From positions 992,001 through 1,056,000 of the forward strand of contig CAJNOJ010000006.1 of the NCBI GenBank assembly GCA_905250025.1: 64,000 bases of DNA, read 5' to 3'. The notes beneath the pieces were generated by a model. That model did not search any database. It was not told where the DNA came from and was given only the letters and a program-made list of their open reading frames with translations. Both the position numbers and the translations under genes were made by a program. Origin of the DNA: Adineta ricciae. Taxonomy: Eukaryota; Rotifera; Eurotatoria; Adinetida; Adinetidae. Below are positions 12,419 to 25,100 of the stretch, piece after piece. Every line of letters starts with the position of its first letter. Position 1 is the first letter of the stretch.

Positions 12419-13032
12419 ATGAGTGTTCCTGAATCGTTTGTACGCATCGAAAATTGGTTATCTACGCACGCACCTAGTCTTCTTCGACAATTGAATAAAC
12501 CTGGTATATCTGTAGCTGAACTTGACAAAGCAGAAGCAACCCTTGGCGCAAAATTTCCTCCATCGGTTCGCGAAGCTTATACACATTATGATGGTGAATC
12601 GAAAGAATCGACAGGTCTGTTTGGTTCCTGGCGTTGGCTGCCTTTATGTGAAATAATTCAGTGGAATGATGAACAACAGCGAAAAGTTCAAAAAACTCAT
12701 CTTGTAGATTTCAAACCATCGTTTATGATTCCTCTATTAAAATTAACAAGTACCAATAGCGATATGCGCTATGTCGAGACCAGTGGTGACGACGGACAAG
12801 AAGAAACACCTGTGATCGAGTGGAATCATAATCGACCGGTACGAGATATCAAATACGGAAGTAAGCTTTTCTCAGTATTTGCCATAGAAACGAAAAATAT
12901 TTCCCGTATCGCCTTTTTACCGTAGGTTTTGCTAATTACTTATCAACATTTGCTGAAAGACTCGAACTTGGTGAATACATACCTGATAACAATGACACAA
13001 ATAAAGCTCACGGACTTGTTCTGAAACATTAA
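12419..13032 (+). CDS. SMI1/KNR4-family protein
   Basis: Two exons, 12419..12860 and 12926..13032 (donor GTAAGC, phase 1), giving 182 residues. Family signatures are an N-terminal amphipathic segment, LGAKFPPSVREAYTHYDGE, the tryptophan-rich LFGSWRWLPL, an acidic central stretch, and a C-terminal SFANYLSTFAERLELGEY block. Only the spliced form restores the C-terminal block. SMI1/KNR4 domains are common in fungi, where Knr4/Smi1 regulates cell-wall synthesis and signalling, and in bacteria, where many are immunity proteins. Animals have a few distant members, such as TPGS2 and FBXO3. This compact single-domain form looks more like the fungal/bacterial type. Its function here is unknown. The intron shows it is a nuclear gene and not a bacterial contaminant. 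Confidence 0.8.
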
Positions 13033-13780
13033 CGCATTATAGACAACGCTCATATCTTATTCAAATACATTCTTGTGTATTTCCTGTTCCACTCGAAACG
13101 GAAATAACAGATAGACATACCGCAAACATCTGAATAGATTGCATGTATTCCACTATCATTCTATATTAGAGATCTTACTTTTTTATTCTACGCCTTCAAG
13201 AAAATTATTGAAATAAAAAGATCTATTATATCGTTTTTTTTGCCTAATGATCATTATAATCATCAAATTATTTGTTGTTGTTGTTCTTGTTTGATACGAG
13301 TTGACAAATTGTAGACTTCGAATGTATAAAAAGAAGACGAACAAATGAACGAAATAGAGAAATATAAGGACATTAATCTAATCAACAAAACAAGAAAAAA
13401 AGAGAAAAGAGAAGAAATTGAATGGACAGCTAGCTGCTGTTATCACACACGAAGAGAGTACGAAACACATTCATACAGAAAATAAAAGCATGAAACAACC
13501 TTGAATAGATCATTCACGCCTGTGTCTATCATTGCCATTTGTTGCAACAACAAGTGTATGAAAAAGAAAACAAATGTACGAGCAGAGAAAACAACTGTTC
13601 TGAATGTGCGTGTATAACGAAACAAAATGATAGAGGAATGTAAAACGTACATATCAATGTTGAATCGATGTACGAATGTATGTGTGTTGTGTGTGTAAGA
13701 AGGCGAGAGAAAGAAATGAAGAAAGTAAACAATTGTACCTAATCTACTATTCATCAATATAGAAATAATACGAACAGGCA
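13033..13780. other. Convergent 3' region between SMI1/KNR4 gene and STK11
   Basis: About 750 bp with no gene seen. An AATAAA lies near 13213, just past the upstream gene. The minus-strand frames at 13443-13796 are Phe-rich low complexity overlapping the STK11 3' untranslated region. Confidence 0.45.
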
Positions 13781-15630
13781 TCAAGATATTGAACAAAACC
13801 GATGATTTTGCCTATTGGAACTTTTGTTTTGTTGAAGTTCATCAATACTCATAGTGCGACTACACCCACAGTTTAATTTCGACCGACCTCTCGTACGTCG
13901 TGGCGTCGGTTGTTCTTGGTGGAAGTTGTTTTCTTGTGGGCTTTCATAGGGTGAATGTAGAACTGATATTGGGCGATCAGAAGCATTATTATTGTCTTGC
14001 AGTGATTGTTCATCATTCGTTTCTGATGATGGTTGATGTAATTCAGTTAAATAATCAAACATTGTAAATGTTTGAAAGCGGTTCAGTGCTAAAGGAGGAA
14101 ATGGTAGAAAATCGAATGTACGCGGTGGCCGCCGACGAAACCAATCGTGTTGTTTTATCTGTTCGATTGTAAAACGTGCATTTTTATTGACATGTAATAA
14201 ACCATTGATTAAAGATCCTAAATGTGGTTCAATATCGTCTGGAATGGTATAAATTCCAGTTCCAATTGTTTGAAATAATAAATAGATATTGTCGGCTTCG
14301 AATGGCAAACGGCCGGTAACTAGATTATACAATGTGACACCACATGACCATATATCGATGCAAAAACCGCTATAAGTATCCTCGCCATTTGCTATTTCCG
14401 GACATTGAAATGCAGGAGTACCTAGGAAAATCGATGGAATTAGTTTTTTTTCAAGAATGTTTCCCGTTGAGATTCGCTAGCAATCAGATAAGAACTACAC
14501 TGAGAATCTTAATAATGTCGATAGAGGACAATGATAAAGTAATACTGATGACACGGGTGATAGGCAAGAAAGAAAATTTTTTGGTTATTTCAAACATGTA
14601 CAAACCTTGACTTCGTTTGATTGTATCATCAGAACTAAACCTACAACATAACAGAATGGTTATTCTAGCGAAGAAGATTTCTTCTCGCACTTACATATCA
14701 AGTTGTTCTGCAGTACCAAAATCCGTTATTTTCAATTGATGATCAACCGTGATCAACAAATTACCTGGTCTAATCGAGTGAAAATACTTTCTCAGAAACT
14801 GTTTGATTATTCTCTTTTACATACTTAATATCATTATGAATTATGAATTTTGAATGCAAATATTCCAATCCGCTAATTAACTGAACAAAGTACCCATGTG
14901 CTTGCCAGGTGGGAAACATTTTTAGCTTTTGTTGATGTTGTTGTTGTTGCTGATGCTGCTTTTGTTGGTCATCGACATCAAGCATTTCTTGTAATGACAC
15001 CACACATAAGTCAATAAATAGATATAATTTCTGTTTCTCATCATTGCGAATGAAATCGTATAATTTAATTATGTTAGGGTGATTTAATTTCTTTAAGATG
15101 CGAATCTCTGTGGCGGCCATTTTCTCTCCATGTGGCGTTTTCCGTAACCGACGACGTTGCATGATTTTGACTGCACGTCGACACAGATTTCGACGATCGA
15201 GACATTCTTTCACTTTAGCATACGATCCCTGGCCGATCATTTCACCGAAGAGATACGGCCCGATAAATTTGGCACGTTTACGTTTTAAATACAAGTTGAT
15301 TTCATCTTCGGATGATACATGTTGAATAGGTACAGGTGTAGGCGGTAGTAAAGCTGTCACCTGTTCATCATCAACATCGTCGACGTCGCTGCCTAGTAGC
15401 AGGTCGAATTGTGCTGGTGGAGACGCTGTTGTAATTGGAGGAGAAAAATGCTGATGGCCATTGTTATAATTGTACAGGATCGATGGTTGTTGTGGTGCTA
15501 CTGAAGAATACGCAGGCTGGCTGATTTCCTCATCTTCGATTTCTTCATTAAGATCATCAGGATAATCGATAATTACATTTGTCGATTCTGTTAAGTATGG
15601 ATATGTGGTTAGTGTGACTTTTTCAGCCAT
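13781..15630 (-). CDS. STK11: Serine/threonine kinase 11 (LKB1)
   Basis: Four exons: 15630..14825, 14769..14695, 14640..14606 and 14421..13781. The product is 518 residues. An acidic, Pro-rich N-terminal extension of about 120 residues precedes the kinase domain (about 122-400). The domain has the GQGSYAKVKE glycine loop, the VK lysine after the LKB1-specific LCRRAVKI, then QAHGYFVQLISGLEYLH, HNDIKPGNLLI, DFGTAEQLD and QGTPAFQCPEIANG. LKB1 is the master kinase that activates AMPK-family kinases, normally with STRAD and MO25. The catalytic loop reads H-N-D rather than H-R/K-D. The protein ends in C-S-I-S, a CAAX-type prenylation box matching the position of the farnesylated end of human LKB1. 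Glutamines interrupt the kinase N-lobe/C-lobe linker. An in-frame Met 17 codons upstream (15681) is an alternative start. Confidence 0.93.
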
Positions 15631-16769
15631 TACCAAGCATCGTTTATGTCTAGAAGATATGAGATGTTTTGAACTAATCATTGAATAGAAAAAAAAAGCA
15701 GAAAAAACCCAGTTGTCTTTATTTGGTACGAGATTTTGACAGAATTTTAAATTAATTTCGTGAAAATGTCATGTTTTGCTCTTTTATATTCGAATGAAAA
15801 CAAAGGAAATTTCTATGTTTTATTTCTAAAAAACGAAATGTTCTTATTTTATGAGACAATCTGTTTATGGTGATGGTTGAGTGAAATGGCGAATTAAAAA
15901 ATATCTCATATCCTTTATTTCTTTGTCGATAGATGGCAATGGTTATAACGATTTGAAGTTAATATCGTTCGATGCTCTGTCGAAAGAATAAGATTAATTG
16001 GCAAAAATTGGCTTCATCTATTTCTTTTCAATTAATGATTGTAATTATTCAATAGATATGACCATATGATTGTATATTTCAGTATTTATTGCATTTTCTC
16101 GACACGAAAACATTCGGTTGTTGCGATTCGTTTCTTCGGCTTACTTCTTTTTTTTTCAATAAAATTTCTCTCGACATTTAAGTTTAAGCAGTCCTACAGT
16201 ATGTGAAATGCATCATTATCACATCATCAGCGTTGCCGTCATCATCATCATCAACAACATTATTATTATCATTTTCATTATCACGATCGTCACATTATTC
16301 GTGTCGTCGATTCTGATTATGTTTTGCACATTCATTTTTCTTAGATCGACTGATGTTTTATACCGATCAAAATCGAAAAACACACGCACAGCCATAAACA
16401 GGTAGTGGTTGATATTTCTATGTTTGTGTATTTTGTTCTCCTTGAATAATCACAGAGGATATTGACATACGGTTTGCCGCCTAACTTTCTCTCTCTGTCA
16501 ATTTCTATATATTCGTGGCCTTCAACATCGTTTTCTCTCCTTTTATATTTTTCGCTTATCATTTCCATCGTGCGCCAGTAATAGGTTGTATTGTGAAGTG
16601 GCCAACTATTAACCACAATTATCGTACAGGTGAGAGTCACACTTCGATCCCGATTCATTTTTCTCTCTCCTTTTCCAAAACCACTTTCTTCTCTTATTTA
16701 ATTCTGCCTATTTATTAGAATCAAAGGTTATTTCTTTGTAGGAAGGTATAAACTTTATCTACTGAAAAG
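15631..16769. other. Divergent intergenic region between STK11 and the Gly/Tyr-rich gene
   Basis: About 1.1 kb, AT-rich. An ATC/ATT trinucleotide-rich patch at about 16225-16300 opens an Ile-rich frame that I take as low complexity. No other coding signal seen. Confidence 0.45.
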
Positions 16770-18097
16770 ATGAGTATAATTTCTGAACAATCACGCGGAG
16801 ATCATGGTGACGCTCGATCCGTACAATCGTTAGCAGTTGAAAGTGTACGACGAGTTTCACCGACTCAAAGTCAATTGACGCAACAACGATCATCTTCTCA
16901 AGTTGATAATATTGATCGTAGCGGACGTAGCGAACGTCATCGTATTCAACGAAGTAGTTCATCGTCAAGCACGCGCAGTGCATCAACAGCTGGCGCTCGC
17001 CGAATCAGCGGTCGAGCAGATGGACCAGTTGTTGCTGGTTCCTACCAACAATATTCCGCTGAAAGTGGCTATTCTTACGGAGGAAATGGTGGCAACAGTA
17101 ACGGACAAAATGGAGGTGCTGCAAATGGACTATACGGTGCAGCGGGTGCCTCATACGAAGGAAGCAGTGGTTCAATGGGCTGTCCACCTGCCGGTGAAGG
17201 ACAACGACGACCAGGTCGCCATCGTCGTCAAGTTATCCGTTGCCCCGAACAACCTGCCGGACCACCACGTCAAATACGTCGTCGTCTCCCAACTCCTGAA
17301 CCAGACACGTTAGAACGAGTGTAAGCATATACTCATTTCATTTTCTTTTCCAAATGCTAATTTGTCTTTGGTTTTTTTCTTGACATAGTTACATCCAACG
17401 TACAGCTGCCGAATGTATAGAAGAAATTACCGAAATTCCAACTACTCCACCACCACGTCTCCAAGAACGAACAGTTGTCGAACCAGCTGGCCCGCCTCAA
17501 GTAGTTAAACGTGTAGTTCGCGTACCACCACGAAGTGGCTCAGGACCTGCTCAACAACCAAATCCACCGCCAGGTTGTGGATCTGCGCCTGAATTGACCG
17601 GCACTCAAAGCTATGGCAACATTCCACAGGCTGCCAACGGTGCCATACAGCCGGCTGGTGCCAGTTATTCGGGCGGATACAGTGCAGGAGCGAACAGCAG
17701 TGCTAGTTACGGTTCAGCTAGCGGCGGTTACAGTACTGGTGGAGCTGATTACAGTTCAGCATCGGCTAGTTATGGTGCACCAAATGCCAATTATGGTGCT
17801 GGTTATCCTGCTGTTCCCAGCGGTGCATATGGCGCTCCTTCTGGTGCTTACGGTGCTGCCCCTCCTACTGGTGCCTACGGTGCTACTCCTAGTAGCGCTT
17901 ACGGCCCTACTCCTACTAGTGCATATGGTACTGCTGGCTTCGGTGCCGCTGGTTTTGGTGCAGGCTATCCCCCTACTCCTGCACAAGCTCAACCACGTAT
18001 ACCGCCACAAGCTATCTGTTTCACTGTTGGTGGTGACGGCCGTTCTCAGCCGATGCCACCCATGGGTTGTCATGCTGCCTACTGTTTTTATGTTTAA
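16770..18097 (+). CDS. Unrecognised Gly/Ser/Tyr/Ala-rich low-complexity protein
   Basis: Two exons, 16770..17320 and 17389..18097 (phase 2), giving 419 residues. I do not recognise a family. The order is: a Ser/Arg-rich head (about 1-75); a Gly/Tyr/Asn-rich stretch; a basic proline-containing core of about 120 residues that crosses the splice site; a long repeat of S-Y-G and G-A-Y-G-A-x-P units; and a short end with two cysteines. The core holds two related blocks, each with PAGPP followed by Q and a run of Arg/Lys/Val (PAGPPRQIRRRLPTPEP and PAGPPQVVKRVVRVPPRSG), and between them LERVYIQRTAAECIEEITEI. There is no signal peptide or membrane segment. The higher G+C and the regular codons through the repeats argue for real coding. 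An assembly or cytoskeletal coat role is only a guess. Confidence 0.75.
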
Positions 18098-18531
18098 ACT
18101 CTCATTATTTAAACATTAACGCTACAACCAAATAGCTTCTATAGAAGAGAACGCCAAGTTTTATATCCATTTTGTTTCTATTTAGTACTAGATGATTTTA
18201 GTGTTTTTTTTTTGGAAAAAAGGGTTCACGGCTACGTACTGATCAATAGTAGCAAAAAGGTATTAGATAATGGTTCTCTTCTTTTTCTTTTCTTTTTATT
18301 TATAAATAAATCAGTCATGGTTGCTATCCTTTTCTCTTTCAATATTTTCGAGTTTCTTAACGTTCCTTTTTTCTATTTCGAATACAAATGCAAAAAGAGA
18401 GACCGCAAATGATGAAAAAAGGAGATACACATCCAATTACACCGACACATGAATACTATCAAGTTACACACCAGTGCACATTGTGATAGGCGAAAGAAAA
18501 AAACAAAATAAAACTATGTACATTTTCCATT
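18098..18531. other. Convergent 3' region between the Gly/Tyr-rich gene and PRPF18
   Basis: About 430 bp of T-rich sequence with no gene seen; presumably both 3' untranslated regions. Confidence 0.45.
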
Positions 18532-20295
18532 CTAAGTATGTCCAGTAGGAATGATCGTTACATTATCATTACGTTGCCCATAATCGACACATCTTGAAGG
18601 ATCGTTCGGATAGAGCTTTTGTGCTTTGCTGACAAGACGTTTGACAGCTTGAATATATTTCCGTTGAGTTTCATCGTTGAGAACGTGAGCCACATGTTTC
18701 GATGCAATTTTCTCCCGACCTGGACGTGGATGAATACCAACCATAGTAGCACCGAGCGGCCTAAAAACACAAAATTCGCCAATATTTCCCACAATGAAAA
18801 ATAATTATTAATTCTAAATTTTCTTTGTTTTTCTCGTTTTCTTCAACATGTGTTCGCAGGTGTGATTATGAATGTTAATTTATCTGATTTCTTTATTACG
18901 CATCTGTTCACACTATGTCTTAATAACTGATAAATTGCTACGTATGATGGCGAGAAAATCAAGCTCAAACGATCATTAGCTATAATAAATATCATTTTAT
19001 GCTTGATAGTAATATTCGATATAAGTACGAAGCGAAACTCATCAATCATTTTAACTGCGATTAGGTCATGAAAAGTGGTAAAAACAACTGATTAATCATG
19101 AAAAGAGCAAATAATTTCGTTTAAACACACATGATGTCATCAATAACTAATAAAATGCTCGGTAATATCGGCTCTAGTTTGTTTTTTCTTGGTAATTCAA
19201 CTGGTTATTGAAATTGCACACCGACAGAAACAACTAGGCCATCATGTTCGAGTTATCGACGGAAAATAATTAGTTTTGTCAAAAGCAAAACACTCACTCT
19301 CTCTCATTCTTGCTGAAAACTGTGTAAAAACTTCGTTATATCTTACCATGGAGCATTGCCAATAGCCATTTCTAAGAAAAACTCATTCGCTCGAATATAG
19401 TTTCTCTTCAAAACACAATTGACCACATTGATCAATGATTCTAATATATCATCTTGCAAAGCATTGGATTTCAACTTGCGAAACAGTGGTTTCATGTATG
19501 CACATGTTTGAGAATGCAGCGCTGTTTCGATTTTTCCTTGTACAGACTTCTTCTCATCTATGTCTCGTTCGCTTAATTCGTGCGACCATTTTTTCAGGAT
19601 GAATTTGAAATAATTCAACACAACTTGACAATCGTAAGCTCGGTTGCCTTTCCGTGTCGTTTTGATCTGTTCAATGATGTCCGGTAGGTCGTATCCACTA
19701 TCTTCTTTCGTTTCTTCGGTTTGATTTGGAAGCGGCGGGCCCATGTCTTTGTCTTCATCGATTTCTTTGCTGCTATCTTCTAATGCTGACGGATTATCTG
19801 CATTGAGAATATGAGCCAAATATTCACGATCGATTTTATCCATAGCTACAAGGAAAACATGAGAAAGTAAAGGATTAAATCAAGAAGGTCGGGCGAAAAC
19901 AAACCAGTCTTGAAATCATTGCGTTGACCTTTCAATTCAGGCTCAGTTGTTTCGAGCAATCTCAATCGTCGGTACGAATCGATATCCGATTCGCCGAAGA
20001 GTCGAATCGGTTGATTTCGTTCACGTAATTTCTTTATAACATCTACTCTTGGAGGTAATGTAAAATGTTCGTTCGCTGTTGTAGCTGATTCTTCCGAAGT
20101 CGCATTGTTAGTTGACGATGATGCTGCATTCGATTGATCAGCGCATTTCGATTGATAGTTTTTCCAATAGGCTTCTTCGTGTTTCGCTTCCAGATCACCA
20201 CGACGAAAACATTTCTTCTCCGGTAGTAAAACATTCATCGATTCGACATTTTTCCGCTTACGTTCAATCTCAGCTTTCAATGACGCAAGATCCAT
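18532..20295 (-). CDS. PRPF18: Pre-mRNA-splicing factor 18
   Basis: Three exons: 20295..19905, 19845..19347 and 18760..18532, giving 372 residues (human 342). The N-terminal SFM/PRP4-like region contains the diagnostic [18 protein letters not shown], matching the family's RLFGE box, then [16 protein letters not shown]. The Prp18 domain follows, with [44 protein letters not shown] and [18 protein letters not shown], nearly identical to human. Prp18 acts in the second step of splicing in the nucleus and helps 3' splice-site choice. The last intron is 586 bp, about ten times the local norm, and splits the invariant NAPW-P motif through the Trp codon. The ATG used is the first one; the frame upstream opens only with GTG. 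Confidence 0.95.
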
Positions 20296-22185
20296 TTTCA
20301 CAATACAGTAGTAGTTGTGTGAGGATGAGGAATACTAATGTGCGTGTGCCGATTGCAGAAAGGAAATAAACAATTGGATAGTGGATTGTAGATGTCGTTG
20401 TTAATCTCTCTTTGAATTCAATAATTTGGTTTCGCTTTTCGAAAAAGCATTGGTCGTGTTTTGAAAATTAGTCGTCGTTTGAGAAGATTTCTGATTTGAA
20501 AAATACAAAGACCAATGTTTAATGACTATGGCGATAGAATGAAATTTCCTTCGATGAGTCATTGGCGGTTGAACTTGAAATAAGAAAAAGAAAGAGGAGC
20601 GAACGAACGAACATCGTTTTTTGTTTGTTCCCTCTATCTCGAAAGTAGATTTATTCGAAAGGTCGTCATACATTGAGATTCAAGGATCTTCTTTGTCAGC
20701 TTTTTTCCCTTTGTGAACGAATCAAATCAGTAGATATTCGATTCTCCTGTGTAATGAAACTATTTGATGTTGTTGAAAAAAACAAACTCGACAAACACAT
20801 TCATTTCATTTGCAATAAAAACACGTATGATAGATATTATGCTATTTAGATAGACATTCTCATAGAAAAAATTTTCTCTTTCGCTGTGTCCCATTCCATT
20901 CTGTTCGTTTTTTTATATTCGTAATAAACTAATGAGTATAAAAGTCAAGTACACAGTTCTTAATCATGTTTCATTATTTTTATACATTCGACGGAGAACA
21001 TTGATATTAGAATACATCGAGTTTTGTCTTCAAAACATGTATAATTAAGATGAAACTGTTCATTAAATCATTTGTCTGGACAATTAGATGACGTGCCAAG
21101 TTTTATCACATTCTATTGTCTATCTCTTCTCTTTTCCCCCTCTATTGTCTTCAGTGAATATTGTTTACTTAACGCGATTGTAGTATGACACCGGCGTCTT
21201 ATGTTTATTCGTATCGTCCCACACTCTGTCCACTGTCATCACCTTGTTTAACCTTCGTCTTGACCGATATCTCTTGTTCTTCTTGTCGCTCGTTTATTCG
21301 TTCTGCGTTCATTCTTCAGATTTCGCGTTTTTGTTTCACGATTATCGAGGAATTCTTCGTCTTCTTTTTTTTGAATTTTCATTATGATAAACATGAAGTA
21401 TAGCGGCATTGATTGATGAGTTTCATGAGAATAATAACAGACCCGAGTGATTTATTGATAGTACGTTACGTGAACTATTGTCACTAACGAGGGAGAATAA
21501 TGACTCCATACGTAAAGGATATCATAAAGCAATCCCTCTATGTTATTTGTGTTTCTTCGACAAGAATAACATTGAAATTAGAGTAGGGTTTCGAATCATT
21601 AGATCTTTTTACCAGTAGGTTAAAACACATTTAGTGAAGTGTTTGGAATTCGTCGATGCGAAGGTCAAGGGGTACGTTATTGTTTAGACAACTCTTTGAA
21701 ATAAGGCACTATCATAAGTTGATCGTTAACAAACTCGAGCAATGAACACTTCTAATGTTTTGTACCATTAACCATTTAACTTGTGTTTATTCGAATAATA
21801 GCTGAGCTAAATACAAGGCACATGTTATCAATTGTCTTCCTATTGGTTGATATGAATGACCATCGTAACATTCTTTTCGTACGTCGGGACGATTCGAAAT
21901 GGTTCCTGTAGTTTTTTTTTCTTATGTTATCTATTCGTTCATCATTTGATCCGCTCAATGACGAAACTATTTGTCATGACATCCTTTATGATCCATATCA
22001 AACGATTATTCGTTCTCCTGTTTGTCAAGGTTTATCGCACAACTAACGCTTGCAGACATGAACGATATTCATATGTGGATAGAATAAGGTTATAGTCATG
22101 TTCGTTTCTCTTTCTCTCTTTTCAGATGATTTTATAGGCGAATCTCACATCGATCGACGACGAAGAAAACAAACGAAATCGAAGA
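20296..22185. other. Divergent intergenic region between PRPF18 and the F-BAR gene
   Basis: About 1.9 kb with no convincing gene. Short Phe- and Ser-rich frames near 20401-20673 and 21185-21403 lack splice or homology support. It likely holds both promoters and perhaps untranslated exons of the F-BAR gene. Confidence 0.45.
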
Positions 22186-25100
22186 ATGTTAAACCAAAGT
22201 TGGGGAGTTGAACTTTGGGTATGTCAATCACTTCATGTCAATGCTCTGTTTGTTGATCTATCCGTTCATTTCAGGATCAATTCGATAACGTATCGAAATA
22301 CACGGACAAAAGTTTACAATTCTGTGAAAAATATGAATCCTTTCTCAAAGATCGTTGTACAGTCGAAGATGAATATGCCAAAGCATTGAAAAAGTTAACT
22401 AAAACCTACACACCAAAATTAAAAGATCAAGAAGAATTCTACAACAAGTAAACTACCACAGTTATTGCTCAATAACTCGTCTCATGTTTGGTTTGTGAAT
22501 AGATATACATTTACGATTGCATTTTGTTCGGCGTTGAAAGAACTGCAAGATCTTGCATCTCAACATGAATTGATCGCTGAAAACATTCGTGAACGTTCAG
22601 TCAAGCAAATTCAAATAACAGTCAAAGAATGTCGCGAACAACGAAAGAAATGCTTAGACGAATATACGAAAATCAAACGTCAGCTCGATAAACAACATGA
22701 ACTAATGATTAAAGTATGTTATTTATTTGAATAGGAACTACAATGATGTATAGAAAAATTATGTAAATGACATTCAGTGAGTTAATAGGATCATAAAAGA
22801 TAAGAGTACTCGAAAGGCAAATGTTCATTCATGCAAATAGCGAACTGAAAGGATTCGTAAGAGATTTCACCTTCATGTTTTAGAGAAAAACAACTGTGAA
22901 ATTAGTCAAGCATATGTGACAATGAACACAATTTGATGTTTATCAGAAAGGATATTTGGTACGATACGAATTAACCTTTCGATATGTGTCGTAGTTTAGA
23001 GTCTAAGAAGAAGAAGAAGAAGAAGAAAATGATGATGATGAACTCGTTTTCTTACACCGGCTACGTATCTCTTTCTTTCTAGTCTTTGCGAAAATATGAA
23101 GAATGTCATGAATCTGCACGTCGTGCCAAAGAAAGCTATGAAAAAGCTCATGAAGATCTTGATTTATCGCGTGCACAGCTCGAGAAAGCTCGTGACACGA
23201 TGACATCGAAGACGAAAATATGTGATGATGCGCATACGAATTACTCCTCTCAAGTCTCTCTTTTCAATGATACTCAACGTTTATTCTACGAAAGACAACT
23301 ACCGAGTATTCTAACGGATTTGCAACAATTGGATAATAAACGTTCGGATGAACTAAAAGATGTTTATATTAAATTTATTCAATCACACGCAGAAGTTTTA
23401 CCAAGGATACAACGGTGTTTAGATGAAATGACCAAACAGACTGAACAATTGAATGCTTGTACAGACGCACAAGTTGTCATTGAAGAATACAAATCTGGCT
23501 ATGGAATACCAGAAGATGAAAAAGAAGTGAATTGCAAACGATGACAATCGACTTTCGATCTATTTTCAATTTCTCCTTGTTTAGATCGATCTAAATGCAA
23601 TGGATTTCCCGTCGATACTACTGAATGGAAGTAGTAATGGACATGATCAGCAAGTTTATAATATGAATTTACACAACTCTCACCATCCGACACCCATGGA
23701 ATTAGCCCGATCGAATACGTTGAGAAGTTCGGGAAGTGATCATAGTAATCAAAATGGCGTCGCCACGATTTATGCCGTTGGTAATGCCAGTGGTCATGTT
23801 AATGGCACACAAACATTGATGACGACACCAGCGATGGGTTCAAGAAAAACAGTGGGAAGCAAAAGTAGTGGAACAGCAAGTACAATCAGAAAAATCTTTG
23901 GAAGTTCATCTCAAAGAAAAGTAAGTTAACCTGAATGTAAAACTTGTATTTCGATTACTGTCCTATTGTTTATAGTCAATACTTGTAAGTAGTACAGATT
24001 CAGTGACTGTCTTGCTGACATTTATCTTTTGCAGATTCGGAATAGAAACAGCCTTCTTTTAGAAGTATATTATAGTAAAAAAAGATGCTTCCACCGACTG
24101 ATAGATTTTCAAATTTGATTCTGTTGATTTTTCACGTCTTAGATAAACAAGAGAAAGATTGAATTACTTCTGTTTTGCTTTTCAGCCGGCAAATAATGGC
24201 AGTGCAATATCATCTACAGTCAACACACCTTATAGTTCCTTGCCACCGGCTCAACGTTTGAAAAAATTTCAAGAACAAATCATCAACTGCAGAAGCGAAC
24301 TGGAAAAAGAGCAAAAAGCCAAGTAAATGCGGACTCATATAGAACAGGACTAATCAGAATTCAATCTGTTTGCGGCTGTTTTTAGAGAAGGTTTGGCTAA
24401 AATGCGACTCGTTTTTCAAGAAAATCCCAAATTTGGTGATGAACAAGATGTTACACAGCAGATTGTGGCCATTGATGAACATATTGAGAAATTATTAGCC
24501 GAAATCAAACGATTCGAAGTCAATATCGCTGATTTTTCTTAACAAAAAATCCCAACTAGTTCTCTATTTCAGTCATACATTGCCGAAATTGAACGAACAC
24601 GAGCTCCAAGTACATCGGAATATGATTCCGCATCTCGTATACGAACTAATTATGGTTCCGATCAATCAATTGGCACGGTTAACAATAACAATTCACAACC
24701 AAGTACACCCGGCGAGAATCGAAGGTAAATTAAACTTGATTAGTTTACACTTTAAGCATAATTCTGTCATCTTGTTATACAATCTCACATCTTCAAATCT
24801 TATTAGCTTTCACTATTTTCATCAACAATATTCACCGCAGTTTAAGTATAATATGATGAATATCAACCGACGTTGGTCGACGATGGTTTGGTTAGCAACT
24901 ATCTATCTTTTATATATCCTCCTTATAACAGATATCCCCTTCTTTAAAAAGAGATTTAGTGGGAAAAACTGCTCTGGCATGGAAATTCTCTTTCTTCTTT
25001 GAATACTTTCGAGATTCTTATATTGTAAATCACTTCGTTATCTATGTACATTTTAGTCCGCCGGATTTAACGGAAAACTTAACACCTACGCAAGAATTTC

